Source of the DNA: Chloroflexota bacterium
GTDB lineage: Bacteria; Chloroflexota; Dehalococcoidia; UBA2979
DNA length: 64,000 nucleotides
Assembly (NCBI GenBank): GCA_947479915.1
Contig: CANKAU010000006.1
Coordinates: 40,343 to 104,342 of the forward strand
Direction: 5' to 3'
The notes beneath the pieces are model-generated. The model made no database searches, had not been told where the DNA came from, and was given only the letters and a program-made list of their open reading frames with translations. Both the position numbers and the translations under genes were made by a program. Shown here in pieces: positions 8,442 to 16,637 of this stretch (its first letter is position 1; the number at the start of each line of letters is the position of its first letter).

Positions 8442-8471
8442 TTGACACCCTTGATCGCCCGTCGATATCGT
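8442..8471 (+). promoter_or_regulatory. Sigma-70-type promoter of the MaoC-SDR operon
   Basis: A consensus TTGACA (8442-8447), 18-bp spacer and TATCGT (8466-8471), about 54 bp before the MaoC-N ATG. This is the best -35 box seen by eye in the window and suggests that the four genes 8525-11465 are one transcription unit. Confidence 0.6.
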
Positions 8472-8524
8472 CGCCCGACGGCGCACACCACGGGTGCGAC
8501 CGGTGCTCTGGAGACGAGGATCGG

Positions 8525-9004
8525 ATGCCCGACTCGATCGTCACTGCCGAAATGCAGGCGATGATCGGCCGCGAGGTCGACGAAGGCGTCGCCGAGGTCA
8601 CCACGACCAGCTGCCGACTCTTCGCCCGCGCGGTGGGACACACCGACCCGATCTTCTTCGACGTAGAGGCGGCGCTCGCGCGCGGCTATCGCGGGCTCGT
8701 CGCCCCGCCAGGCTACCTTGGCACCCCGGTCAACGACCGCCGCCAGGGGCCGCTGGTGACCATCCCACGCCCGGTGACGGACATGCGCATCCCGTACAAG
8801 CGCATCCTGGACGGCGGCACTTCGTACGAGTACTTCGAGCCGGTGGTGGCGGGTGACGTGGTGACGTCACGCAGCAAGATCACGCGCTTCGAGGAGCGCC
8901 TCGGCTCCATCGGCCCCATGCTCATCACGTACCACGAGACGGCGTACACGCGGCAGGACGGGACGCTCGTCGCCAAGATGTACGGCAACGTCATTCACTA
9001 CTAG
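8525..9004 (+). CDS. MaoC-like hydratase subunit, N-terminal type
   Basis: 159-residue MaoC/FAS1-DH-like hot-dog protein (MPDSIVTAEMQAMIGREVDEG). It has the family's TDPIFFDVEAALARGYRGLVAPPGYLGT segment but lacks the D-x4-H catalytic pair; that is on the next gene product. In two-subunit (R)-specific enoyl-CoA hydratases, this non-catalytic hot-dog domain pairs with a catalytic MaoC domain to make room for bulky acyl chains. GACGAGGATCGG precedes the ATG. The track's longer start (8303) lies inside the PHP gene. Confidence 0.85.
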   Translation: MPDSIVTAEMQAMIGREVDEGVAEVTTTSCRLFARAVGHTDPIFFDVEAALARGYRGLVAPPGYLGTPVNDRRQGPLVTIPRPVTDMRIPYKRILDGGTSYEYFEPVVAGDVVTSRSKITRFEERLGSIGPMLITYHETAYTRQDGTLVAKMYGNVIHY

Positions 9005-9013
9005 GCTCGCACC

Positions 9014-9451
9014 ATGCCCCTCAATTCCGAGCAGGTCTACTACGAGGATGTCCACGAGGGCGAGGAGATCCCGGCGCTCCGCAAGGCCTGCATCAGTCAG
9101 CAGCTGGTGATGTGGGCCGGTGCCTCCGGCGACTTCTATCAAATCCACTACGACCCGGACTTCGCCCGCGGCACCGGGCTGGATGGCATCATCGTCCAGG
9201 GTGGCCTGAAGAACGCATTCCTCGGTCAGCTGCTGCACGACTGGATCGCTCCGGCGGGCTTCCTTCGACGCTTCGGGTGCCAGTACCGTGGCATGGACTA
9301 CCCCAATCAGGAGATCCTGTGCCGGGGTGTCGTGACGAAGAAGTACGAGGAGGCCGGACAGGCGCTCATCGACCTTGAGATCTGGACACAGAACGCCGCG
9401 GGGAAGAAGACCACCCCGGGCACCGCGACCGTCATCCTCCCGCGCCGCTAG
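9014..9451 (+). CDS. MaoC-like (R)-specific enoyl-CoA hydratase subunit, catalytic
   Basis: 145-residue hot-dog protein with the hydratase-2 motif: AGASGDFYQIHYDPDFA contains the catalytic Asp and His in D-x4-H. It begins 10 nt after the MaoC-N partner. Together they would hydrate an enoyl-CoA to the 3R-hydroxyacyl-CoA, the substrate expected for the SDRs that follow. Confidence 0.88.
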   Translation: MPLNSEQVYYEDVHEGEEIPALRKACISQQLVMWAGASGDFYQIHYDPDFARGTGLDGIIVQGGLKNAFLGQLLHDWIAPAGFLRRFGCQYRGMDYPNQEILCRGVVTKKYEEAGQALIDLEIWTQNAAGKKTTPGTATVILPRR

Positions 9452-9508
9452 CGCAGGGCTGACGCACTCGGCGGCACGAGCCCCGCAGGGGGAGAACAGG
9501 GAACACAC

Positions 9509-10486
9509 ATGGGTGCGCTGGACGGCAAGGTGGCAGTTGTCACCGGCTCAGGACGCGGCATCGGCCGCGGCATCGCGATGCTCTTCGCCTCGGAGGGCGC
9601 GCGCGTCGTCGTGAACGACCCCGGCGTGAACGTGGACGGCTCCGGCGGCGACGCCGGCCCCGCGCAGACCGTGGTGAACGAGATCATCGCCGCCGGCGGC
9701 GAGGCCGTCGCCAGCCTGGACTCAGTCGCGGACACCCAGGCCGCCGAGCACCTGATCGGCATGGCCCTCGACAACTGGGGCCGCCTCGACATCCTCGTCA
9801 ACGTCGCGGGCATCCTGCGCGACCGCATGATCTTCAACATGGCGCACGAGGAGTGGGACGACGTGATCGCCGTCCACCTCAAGGGCCACTACAACACCAT
9901 TCGCCCCGCCTCCGTGATCATGCGTCAGCAGCGGTACGGCCGGATCATCAACTTCTCGTCCGTCTCCGGCATCGTGGGCAACACGGGCCAGTTCAACTAC
10001 GGCGCCGCGAAGTCCGGCATCGCCGGCATGACGCGGGTCATCGCGCGTGACCTCGGTCGCTACGGCGTCACCTGCAACGCGATCGCCCCGGGCGCCGCGA
10101 CGAGGATGACGCAGTCCGTGCCGGACTCCGCGCGCCAGCTGCAGGCCGCCGCCGGTGTCGCTGCCGTCGCCATCGACCGCACGAAGCAGGAGAGCGCGTT
10201 CACCCGCCTCGTCGAGGCGGAGTACATCGCGCCGATGGTTGGCTTCCTCGCCTCGGATGCTGCGTGGAACATCAACGGCAACATCTTCTACGTAAACGGC
10301 GGCGAGGTGTCGCGCGCCCACCACCCGTCGCCCATGCGCACCGTCTACAAGCGCGGCCTGTGGACGCTCGACGAACTGGACGACGCCGTGCAGAACGTGC
10401 TCCTGAAGGACATCCCCAACCCCGCCCCCCCGCGCGACGACGTCGAGGTCCCTGGCCGCGACATCGCGGCGCAGGCGCTGGCGTAA
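9509..10486 (+). CDS. SDR-family (3R)-hydroxyacyl-CoA dehydrogenase-like protein (copy 1)
   Basis: 325-residue short-chain dehydrogenase. N-terminal VAVVTGSGRGIGRGIA binds the dinucleotide; NVAGIL follows; the catalytic Ser is in NFSSVSG and the YxxxK motif is YGAAK. The early segment NDPGVNVDGSGGDAGPAQTVVNEI resembles the dehydrogenase part of peroxisomal multifunctional enzyme type 2 (17beta-HSD4), which oxidises 3R-hydroxyacyl-CoA. A C-terminal extension of about 60 residues (HHPSPMRTVYKRGLWTLDEL) goes beyond the classic SDR core and is shared with the next gene. Confidence 0.87.
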   Translation: MGALDGKVAVVTGSGRGIGRGIAMLFASEGARVVVNDPGVNVDGSGGDAGPAQTVVNEIIAAGGEAVASLDSVADTQAAEHLIGMALDNWGRLDILVNVAGILRDRMIFNMAHEEWDDVIAVHLKGHYNTIRPASVIMRQQRYGRIINFSSVSGIVGNTGQFNYGAAKSGIAGMTRVIARDLGRYGVTCNAIAPGAATRMTQSVPDSARQLQAAAGVAAVAIDRTKQESAFTRLVEAEYIAPMVGFLASDAAWNINGNIFYVNGGEVSRAHHPSPMRTVYKRGLWTLDELDDAVQNVLLKDIPNPAPPRDDVEVPGRDIAAQALA

Positions 10487-10508
10487 GCGCAGGAAGAGGA
10501 GAACAGCT

Positions 10509-11465
10509 ATGGCCCAGCCTCTTGCCGGCCGCTCCATCGTCATCACCGGATCGGGTCGCGGCATCGGCGCCGAAGTTGCGAAGCTCGCGGGCTCGCTCGG
10601 CGCGAACGTGCTCGTCAACGACCCCGGCGTGAACCTCGACGGCTCCGGCGGCGACGCCGGCCCGGCGCAGAGCGTCGCGAACGAGATCATCGCTGCGGGC
10701 GGCACGGCCGCCTACAACACCGACAGCATCGCGACCGAGGAAGGCGGTGAGAACCTCATCCGCCAGTGCCTCGACACGTGGGGTCGCGTCGACGGCGTCG
10801 TCCACGTCGCGGGCATCCTGCGCGACCGCATGATCTTCAACATGTCGGAGCAGGAGTGGGACGAGGTCATCGCCGTCCACCTGACCGGCTACTTCAATGT
10901 CGCCAAGCCCGCGTCAATCATCATGCGGCAGCAGCGGTTCGGCCGCGTCGTCGCGTTCTCGTCGTCGTCCGGGCTCATGGGCAACGCCGGACAGGCGAAC
11001 TACGGCGCGGCGAAGGCCGGCATCGCCGGCGGCGTCCGCTGCCTCGCGCGCGACCTCGGTCGCTACGGCGTCACCTCGAACGGCATCGCTCCGACGGCGG
11101 GCACGAGGATGACGCAGAGCATCCCGGAGGCCGCTCAGAACCTGCGCGCCGCCGCGCCGACGGCCGTGCAGCGCGCCGAGGACGTTGAGCCGCAGTACCC
11201 CGCCGCGAGCTTCGTCGCACCGATGGTGAACTACCTTCTCTCCGACCAGGCGTGGAACATCAACGGCAAGATCTTCCACGTCGCGGGCGGCCAGGTGTCG
11301 CTCGCGTACGAGGAGGTCGCCGATAAGACGATCGCGAAGGCCGGCATGTGGACCGTGGATGAGCTGCGTGCGGTCGTCCCGACGCGGCTGATGGACGGCG
11401 TCATCAACCCGGCCCCGCCGCCCCCGACGCTCGACCTGCCCGGCCGGCCGGTCGCCGCGCCGTAA
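10509..11465 (+). CDS. SDR-family (3R)-hydroxyacyl-CoA dehydrogenase-like protein (copy 2)
   Basis: 318-residue tandem paralogue of the preceding gene, 22 nt downstream with GAGGAGAACAGCT before the ATG. It has the same dinucleotide motif (ITGSGRGIGAE), the same NDPGVNLDGSGGDAGPAQS signature, catalytic AFSSSSG and YGAAK, and the same C-terminal extension (AGMWTVDELRAVV). The copies differ throughout, so the duplication is not recent. They may handle different chain lengths or form a heteromer. Confidence 0.87.
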   Translation: MAQPLAGRSIVITGSGRGIGAEVAKLAGSLGANVLVNDPGVNLDGSGGDAGPAQSVANEIIAAGGTAAYNTDSIATEEGGENLIRQCLDTWGRVDGVVHVAGILRDRMIFNMSEQEWDEVIAVHLTGYFNVAKPASIIMRQQRFGRVVAFSSSSGLMGNAGQANYGAAKAGIAGGVRCLARDLGRYGVTSNGIAPTAGTRMTQSIPEAAQNLRAAAPTAVQRAEDVEPQYPAASFVAPMVNYLLSDQAWNINGKIFHVAGGQVSLAYEEVADKTIAKAGMWTVDELRAVVPTRLMDGVINPAPPPPTLDLPGRPVAAP

Positions 11466-11485
11466 CCGGGCCGCGCAGCCAGAAC

Positions 11486-11514
11486 GAACGGGCCGCTCAC
11501 TGGGCGGCCCGTTC
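11486..11514 (+). terminator. Hairpin terminator after the SDR operon
   Basis: A perfect 11-bp stem (GAACGGGCCGC / GCGGCCCGTTC) with a 7-nt loop, 20 nt after the second SDR stop, followed by TGCTTCTGT. It lies between convergent genes and could serve the GNAT gene as well. Confidence 0.75.
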
Positions 11515-11560
11515 TGCTTCTGTCGTCGCAAGATCTCGATACGTCGAGGCGGCCTCGACG

Positions 11561-12139
11561 CTACTCCGGCTCGTCGGAGGCGTCGGGGGCGTCCGGCACG
11601 TAGTCCTCGATGTCCTCGGGGAACGACTCCATGTACACGAAGTCGTAGCCGGCGCGGCGCGTCTCGCGGATGCGGTGGAAGCCAGCCGCGGTGAACGAGG
11701 CCTGCGCGCGGGCGTTCCACGTCAGCGTGTGCAGGTAAACGCGGCGCAGTCGCAACTCGTTGAACAGGTAGCGCAGCATGGTGCGCACGGTGTCGCGGCC
11801 GTAGCCGTGCGACCAGTAGTCGCGGTCGCCGATGGTGATGCCCAGCTCAGCCTCGCGCAGGAACGCGTCGTAGCCGTAGTACATGACGTTGCCGATGTGC
11901 TTGCCCGTCGCGCGATCCTCGATCGCAAACGTGCGACGGTGCTGCGTCGGGTACTGAAGCTCCTCGGACAGCGTCGCGAGGAACGAGGCGAATCGCATCG
12001 TCATCGGGCGGGCGGCGTCGTACGCGGCGAGCTCCGGATCGCACCGCCAGGCGTAGTCGTTCTCGGCGTCGTCTATGCGCTTCTCGCGAAGCCGGACGAG
12101 CTCGCCCTCGCCGACGATCTTGGGCTGCGTGGCTGTCAT
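11561..12139 (-). CDS. GNAT family N-acetyltransferase (RimJ/RimL-like)
   Basis: 192 residues with a GNAT fold of the RimJ/RimL type: KHIGNVMYYGYDAFLREAELGITIGDRDYWSHGYGRDTVRTML covers strands 2-4 and the acetyl-CoA pyrophosphate loop (GYGRDT in place of Q/RxxGxG/A). It ends in an acidic tail. The substrate is unknown. Its ATG overlaps the Nudix stop by 4 nt, so it is the last gene of a HEAT-Nudix-GNAT string. Confidence 0.82.
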   Translation of the reverse strand: MTATQPKIVGEGELVRLREKRIDDAENDYAWRCDPELAAYDAARPMTMRFASFLATLSEELQYPTQHRRTFAIEDRATGKHIGNVMYYGYDAFLREAELGITIGDRDYWSHGYGRDTVRTMLRYLFNELRLRRVYLHTLTWNARAQASFTAAGFHRIRETRRAGYDFVYMESFPEDIEDYVPDAPDASDEPE

Positions 12140-12564
12140 GCGGGGATCCTACCGATCTGCTCCCACGCGCGGTGGAGCATCGGCAACTGGTTCTTGTGCG
12201 TCAGCAGTCGCTCGGCCTCGGACAGGTGCCGCCACTCCACCTTGTCGAACTCGTGGTCGTGGTTGGCCGTGTCGCCGCCGGTCGGCTCCATCAGAAAGTA
12301 GTGGACGGTCTTCTGGACGCGCTCACCATCCGGTGCCGTGTACCAGTACTCCACCTGCCCCACCGTGTCCACAATCCGCACCTCGAGGCCGGTCTCCTCG
12401 CGCACCTCGCGCAGGGCCGTCTCCTCCACCGTCTCGCCAGCGTCGGGCGTGCCCTTGGGGAGCGCCCACAGGCGCTCCGCGGTCCGACCGACAAGGACGA
12501 TCTCGATGCCCTCCTCGGCGCGGCGGAAGACGATGCCTCCGGCGGACATGGCGGTACGACTCAC
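12136..12564 (-). CDS. Nudix hydrolase
   Basis: 142 residues with a complete Nudix box, GTPDAGETVEETALREVREETGL (G-x5-E-x7-REVREETGL). The preceding LWALPKG and the Ap4A-hydrolase-like surroundings (EYWYTAPDGERVQKTVHYFL) suggest an ADP-ribose or dinucleoside polyphosphate pyrophosphatase; the substrate is not certain. Start and stop overlap both neighbours by 4 nt, so translation is coupled. Confidence 0.85.
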   Translation of the reverse strand: MSRTAMSAGGIVFRRAEEGIEIVLVGRTAERLWALPKGTPDAGETVEETALREVREETGLEVRIVDTVGQVEYWYTAPDGERVQKTVHYFLMEPTGGDTANHDHEFDKVEWRHLSEAERLLTHKNQLPMLHRAWEQIGRIPA

Positions 12565-13586
12565 AGGAGGTCGTCCTCGTCTTCGAACTGCGGTCCGCGC
12601 GAGCGGCCATCCATCATCTCGGCCGTGATCACCTGCACCTCCGCGAGCGCCTCGCGGATCGCGTCCTGGATGTGAGGGTCGCGGCGCTCCTTCAACCAGC
12701 GGTTGAGGATGCGCTCGACTTCCTCGTTACCGATCTCACCCAGCGCGCGGATCGCGGCGACCTGGACGTCGTCGTCCTTGTCCTCCGTCGCCAGCATGAC
12801 CAGCGGCTCGACTGCCTCGTCGAGCAGCAGCTGCCCCGCGGCCTCGGCGGCGGCGGCGCGCATGTCCGCGTCTTCGTCGTCGAAGTGATAGATGAGCAGG
12901 TCGAGCCAGCCCTCCGAAGCGTTCCGGCCCATGGCGCGGATCGCGGCCAGGCGGAGCTGCGGGCTGCCGACCTCGTACAGGTCGCTGATCATCTCGGCGG
13001 TCGACTCGTCCGACCACGCCCCGAGCGCCTCAAGCGCGGTACCGCGTACCTCGTCCGTCTCCTCGACGTCCTCGACGGCGTCGCGGAGCGCGGCGGTCAA
13101 CGTCTCGGCGTCGTCGTCCGCGAGCAACCCGAACTCGAGGCCGATGACATAGCTGCCAAGCGCCTTCGCGATCTCCACACGCACCATCGGCACGGGGTCA
13201 TCGCGCAGTTGGGAGGCGAGCAGCCGCATGTACTCGGCGCGATCCTGCTCGCGCAGCCCACGGACGGCGAGCATGCGGGTCGCCGGGTCCGGGTCGCGCA
13301 GCGCGGTGAGCGCGACGCGGTGGAAGTCCAGCGCGGCCTCGTCCTCCTCCAGCTGCTGCATCGCCGCGAGCACCTCGCGACGGCGCGCGGGCTCGATCGT
13401 CGGCCAGAGGCGCAGCAGCGACGTCAGCGTCTCGCGGTTCGGTTCCGTGAGTGCGCGCAGCTTCGCGAGATCGAGGGGCGCCCCGGCGACGATTTCCGCG
13501 ATCACCTGCTCCGGCGGCACGCCGGGCGTCCGCGGGGCATCGTCCTCGTCATCGAGGTCGTCAGAGGGGCGTGGTTCGTCGGTCAT
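12561..13586 (-). CDS. HEAT-repeat protein
   Basis: 341 residues, mostly tandem alpha-helical HEAT-like repeats (units such as ATRMLAVRGLREQDRAEYMRLL, QLRLAAIRAMGRNASEGWLDLL and DVQVAAIRALGEIGNEEVERIL). An acidic, disordered N-terminus contains DDLDDEDD. Probably a protein-protein scaffold; function unknown. I prefer the ATG at 13586 (MTDEPRP) because GGAG lies about 7 nt upstream; the track's ATG at 13604 has no visible SD. Confidence 0.8.
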   Translation of the reverse strand: MTDEPRPSDDLDDEDDAPRTPGVPPEQVIAEIVAGAPLDLAKLRALTEPNRETLTSLLRLWPTIEPARRREVLAAMQQLEEDEAALDFHRVALTALRDPDPATRMLAVRGLREQDRAEYMRLLASQLRDDPVPMVRVEIAKALGSYVIGLEFGLLADDDAETLTAALRDAVEDVEETDEVRGTALEALGAWSDESTAEMISDLYEVGSPQLRLAAIRAMGRNASEGWLDLLIYHFDDEDADMRAAAAEAAGQLLLDEAVEPLVMLATEDKDDDVQVAAIRALGEIGNEEVERILNRWLKERRDPHIQDAIREALAEVQVITAEMMDGRSRGPQFEDEDDLL

Positions 13587-13647
13587 CTGGTGCTCCATGC
13601 CCATCTTATCAGTGCGGTCGCGGTGGTCTCGGGCGGTACGCGACGGG

Positions 13648-14643
13648 TCAGTGCTCGGCGCGCGGCTCGCGCTCCATCAGCGCGCGCACTTCCTCCAGCG
13701 GATGCGCCCCCTGGTACAGCACCCGGTCGAGCGCTGAAGTGATCGGCATCTCGACACCGAGGCGGTCGGCCAGCCGGAGCGCCGCGGGTATAGTCGTTGC
13801 GCCCTCGGCAGTCTCGCCGAGCCGCGCGAGCGAGTCCTCCAGCGTGGCACCGCCGGCGATCATCTCGCCGAGCCGGCGGTTGCGCGACAGCGGGCTGTAC
13901 GAGGTCGCGATCAGGTCACCGACGCCAGCCAGCCCCTGGAACGTCATCGCCTCCGCGCCGGCCGCGATGCCGAGGCGCGTGATCTCGGCGAGCCCGCGCG
14001 TGATCAGGGCCGCCTTCGCGTTGTTGCCGAACTGGAAGCCGTCCACCATGCCGCCGGCGATCGCGATCACGTTCTTCAGCGCCCCGCCGAACTCCACGCC
14101 CGCAATGTCCTCGCTGGTGTAGACGCGCAGCGCGCGCGAATGGAACGCCCCGCGCAGCGCAGCGACCGAGGCGTCGTGCGTCGCGATGACCGTTGAACCA
14201 GGCAGCCCCTCGACCACCTCACGCGAGAGGTTGGGGCCGGACAGCACGGCGAGCGGGTGGCCCGGCAGCGCCTCGCCGAGAATCTCGGACATGCGTCGCC
14301 CGGTCTCGAGGTGGATGCCCTTGGTCGCGCTGAGGATGGTCGCGCCCTCGGCGAGCGCGGGGCACGCGGCGGCGGCATTCGCCGCGAGCGTGTGCGACGG
14401 GACGGCGAAGCAGACGAGGTCCGCTCCCGCCAGCGCGTCGGGAAGTGCCGCAACGTGCAGATTGTCCGGGAACACCACGCCGGGAAGCCGCGGACTGCGC
14501 CGGATGGTGCGCAGCGCCTCGGCCTCCGCCTCCGAGCGCGCGACGAGGACGACCGGGAGGCCTCGACGGGCCATGTGCACGGCGAGCGTGGTGCCCCACG
14601 CGGTCACGCCGATCACGGCAGCCTGCGCGAACGTCTCGGCCAC
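13648..14643 (-). CDS. gpsA: NAD(P)-dependent glycerol-3-phosphate dehydrogenase
   Basis: 331 residues. Makes sn-glycerol-3-phosphate from DHAP for phospholipid synthesis. Family motifs are SATKGIH, LSGPNLSREV, GVEFGGALKNVIAIAGGMVDGFQFGNNAKAALITRGLAEI (catalytic Lys region) and LAGVGDLIATSYSPLSRNRRLG. The N-terminal dinucleotide loop reads VIGVTAWGTTLA where the family normally has G-A-G-S-W-G, so the middle glycine is Thr. GTG start 3 nt after the plsY stop; the PlsY product consumes G3P, so the pair is functionally linked. Confidence 0.93.
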   Translation of the reverse strand: MAETFAQAAVIGVTAWGTTLAVHMARRGLPVVLVARSEAEAEALRTIRRSPRLPGVVFPDNLHVAALPDALAGADLVCFAVPSHTLAANAAAACPALAEGATILSATKGIHLETGRRMSEILGEALPGHPLAVLSGPNLSREVVEGLPGSTVIATHDASVAALRGAFHSRALRVYTSEDIAGVEFGGALKNVIAIAGGMVDGFQFGNNAKAALITRGLAEITRLGIAAGAEAMTFQGLAGVGDLIATSYSPLSRNRRLGEMIAGGATLEDSLARLGETAEGATTIPAALRLADRLGVEMPITSALDRVLYQGAHPLEEVRALMEREPRAEH

Positions 14644-14646
14644 GGT

Positions 14647-15285
14647 CTAGTGCGCGCCGGTCGGGCGCTGCCCGCCACCCTGCCCGAGCTTGGGCTCCGT
14701 GCCGGCGAGTAGCCGGCGGATGTTCCCGACGTGGCTGATCTCCACCGCCAGCATCGTGAGCAGCGCGAAGACGAGGTACGGCGCGGCGAGCCGTTCGAGG
14801 TACACAAGCCCGACGACCGCGAGGAAGCCGACGAACACGCCGATCACCGACATGAGCGAGGCGTACCGGAAGATCGCGAGGATCGCGATCGAGAAGGCGA
14901 CCACGACGAGCGCGGCCGGCGGCGACACAGCGAGAAACGCCCCGAACGCCGTCGCAACGCCGCGTCCGCCTCGGAAGCCGGCGAACACCGGGAAGATGTG
15001 GCCGATGACCGCCGCGACCCCGGCGAGCGCAGCCGCCCACGGGTCGTCGAGCACCATGCGGCCGATGAGCACCGCGGCGGCGCCCTTCGTGATGTCACCG
15101 ATGACGACGATCAGCGCCCACTTCCAGCCCATGGCCCGCAGCGAGTTCGTGAACCCCGTCTTACCGGAGCCACGCTGTCGCACGTCACCCACACCGGCGA
15201 GCCGCCCAACGATCAGCCCGAACGGGATGCCCCCGAAGAGGTACCCCGCGACAATGCCGACCGCGATGGCGGCCCATCCACTCAC
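14647..15285 (-). CDS. plsY: Glycerol-3-phosphate acyltransferase PlsY
   Basis: 212-residue polytopic membrane acyltransferase that acylates G3P with acyl-phosphate. Motif 1 reads RQRGSGKTGFTNSLRAMGW and motif 2 GHIFPVFAGFRGGRGVATAFG, both diagnostic. GTG start at 15285 overlaps the der stop (GTGA). The cytoplasmic tail is Gly/Gln-rich. Precedes gpsA in the operon. Confidence 0.93.
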   Translation of the reverse strand: MSGWAAIAVGIVAGYLFGGIPFGLIVGRLAGVGDVRQRGSGKTGFTNSLRAMGWKWALIVVIGDITKGAAAVLIGRMVLDDPWAAALAGVAAVIGHIFPVFAGFRGGRGVATAFGAFLAVSPPAALVVVAFSIAILAIFRYASLMSVIGVFVGFLAVVGLVYLERLAAPYLVFALLTMLAVEISHVGNIRRLLAGTEPKLGQGGGQRPTGAH

Positions 15286-16637
15286 GCGGGCACCTCGACG
15301 GGGCGCTCGGTGCGGCCCCGGAAGACCAGGCGCACCGTGGAGCCCTCGAAGCCGAAGGCGGCGCGGATGCGGTTTTCCAGGAAACGCTGGTAGGAGAAGT
15401 GGACGATCGCCGGGTTGTTCACGAAGAACACGAAGGTCGGCGGCGAGACCGCGGCCTGCGTGACGTAGAGCACCTTGAGCTTCTGGCTGCGCACCGTGGG
15501 CGGGCCATGCTCGGCCATCGCGCGGTGGATGATGCGGTTCAGCTCGGACGTCGACACCCGGTGCTCGCGCACCTCGGCGACGTGCACGACGAGCTCGAGC
15601 AGGTCGCGGATGCCCTCGCCGGTCAGGGCGGAGGTGAACTGGATCGGCGCCCAGCCCATGAACTGGTAGTGCGCATCGATCTGCGCGGCGAACTCCTGGC
15701 GACCGCTGCGGTCCTCGGCCAGGTCCCACTTGTTCACGACCAGGATGATGCCCTTGCCGTGCTCCAGCGCGTACCCGGCGATGTGCGTGTCCTGCGCGGT
15801 CAGCGGCTCGGTCTGGTCGATCACCAGCAGCACCACGTCCGCGCGATCCACGGCCTGCTCGGCGCGCTGCACGGAGTGACGCTCCACGCCACGTTCGATC
15901 TTGCCCTTGCGCCGGATGCCAGCCGTGTCGACCAGCAGCATCTCGTGGCCCTCGAAGTCGAACGGGGTGTCGATCGGGTCACGCGTGGTGCCCGGCACGT
16001 CCGACACAACGACGCGGTTCTCGCCGAGGATCGCGTTCGTGATCGAGGACTTGCCGACATTCGGACGCCCGACGATCGCGACGCGGATGCGCAGGTCGCC
16101 GCGCTCCGGGATCTCAGCGCCGGGAACCATGTCGAGGATCGCGTCCATCAGGTCGCCGATCCCCTTGCCGTGGATCGCCGAGACCGCGAACGGCTCGCCC
16201 AGGCCCACCGCGTAGAGATCCATGATGTTCTGCTGGCCGGCGCGCGTGTCGGTCTTGTTGGCGACGAGCAGCACGGGCTGGTTCGCGCGGCGGAGCATCT
16301 CCGCGATCTCGTAGTCTGCGGCGGTCAGGCCGACGGCAGCGTCGACGACGAAGAGCACCGCTTCCGCCTCGGCGAGTGCCTGCTGCACGCCCTGGCGGAT
16401 CAGCGGGCCGAACGGATCGTCCTCGTCATCACCCAGGCCGCCCGTGTCGACGACGCGGACGTGCTTCCCGTTCCAGTCGAACGAACCGTAGATACGGTCA
16501 CGGGTGGTGCCGGGGAGATCCTCGACGAGGGCGCGGTTTGCGGAGGTGAGTCGGTTGAAGAGCGCCGACTTGCCCACGTTCGGACGCCCGACAATGGCAA
16601 TGAGCGGTCCGGTGGAGAAGAGGTCAGGTGAGGTCAT
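15282..16637 (-). CDS. der: Ribosome-assembly GTPase Der (EngA)
   Basis: 451 residues with two tandem G domains and a C-terminal KH-like domain. P-loops: GRPNVGKSALFNRL (near residue 17) and GRPNVGKSSITNAI (near 195). DxxG motifs DTGG and DTAG, and N/TKxD motifs NKTD and NKWD, are all present. It acts in 50S subunit assembly. The ATG overlaps the ybbR stop (ATGA). Confidence 0.96.
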   Translation of the reverse strand: MTSPDLFSTGPLIAIVGRPNVGKSALFNRLTSANRALVEDLPGTTRDRIYGSFDWNGKHVRVVDTGGLGDDEDDPFGPLIRQGVQQALAEAEAVLFVVDAAVGLTAADYEIAEMLRRANQPVLLVANKTDTRAGQQNIMDLYAVGLGEPFAVSAIHGKGIGDLMDAILDMVPGAEIPERGDLRIRVAIVGRPNVGKSSITNAILGENRVVVSDVPGTTRDPIDTPFDFEGHEMLLVDTAGIRRKGKIERGVERHSVQRAEQAVDRADVVLLVIDQTEPLTAQDTHIAGYALEHGKGIILVVNKWDLAEDRSGRQEFAAQIDAHYQFMGWAPIQFTSALTGEGIRDLLELVVHVAEVREHRVSTSELNRIIHRAMAEHGPPTVRSQKLKVLYVTQAAVSPPTFVFFVNNPAIVHFSYQRFLENRIRAAFGFEGSTVRLVFRGRTERPVEVPA

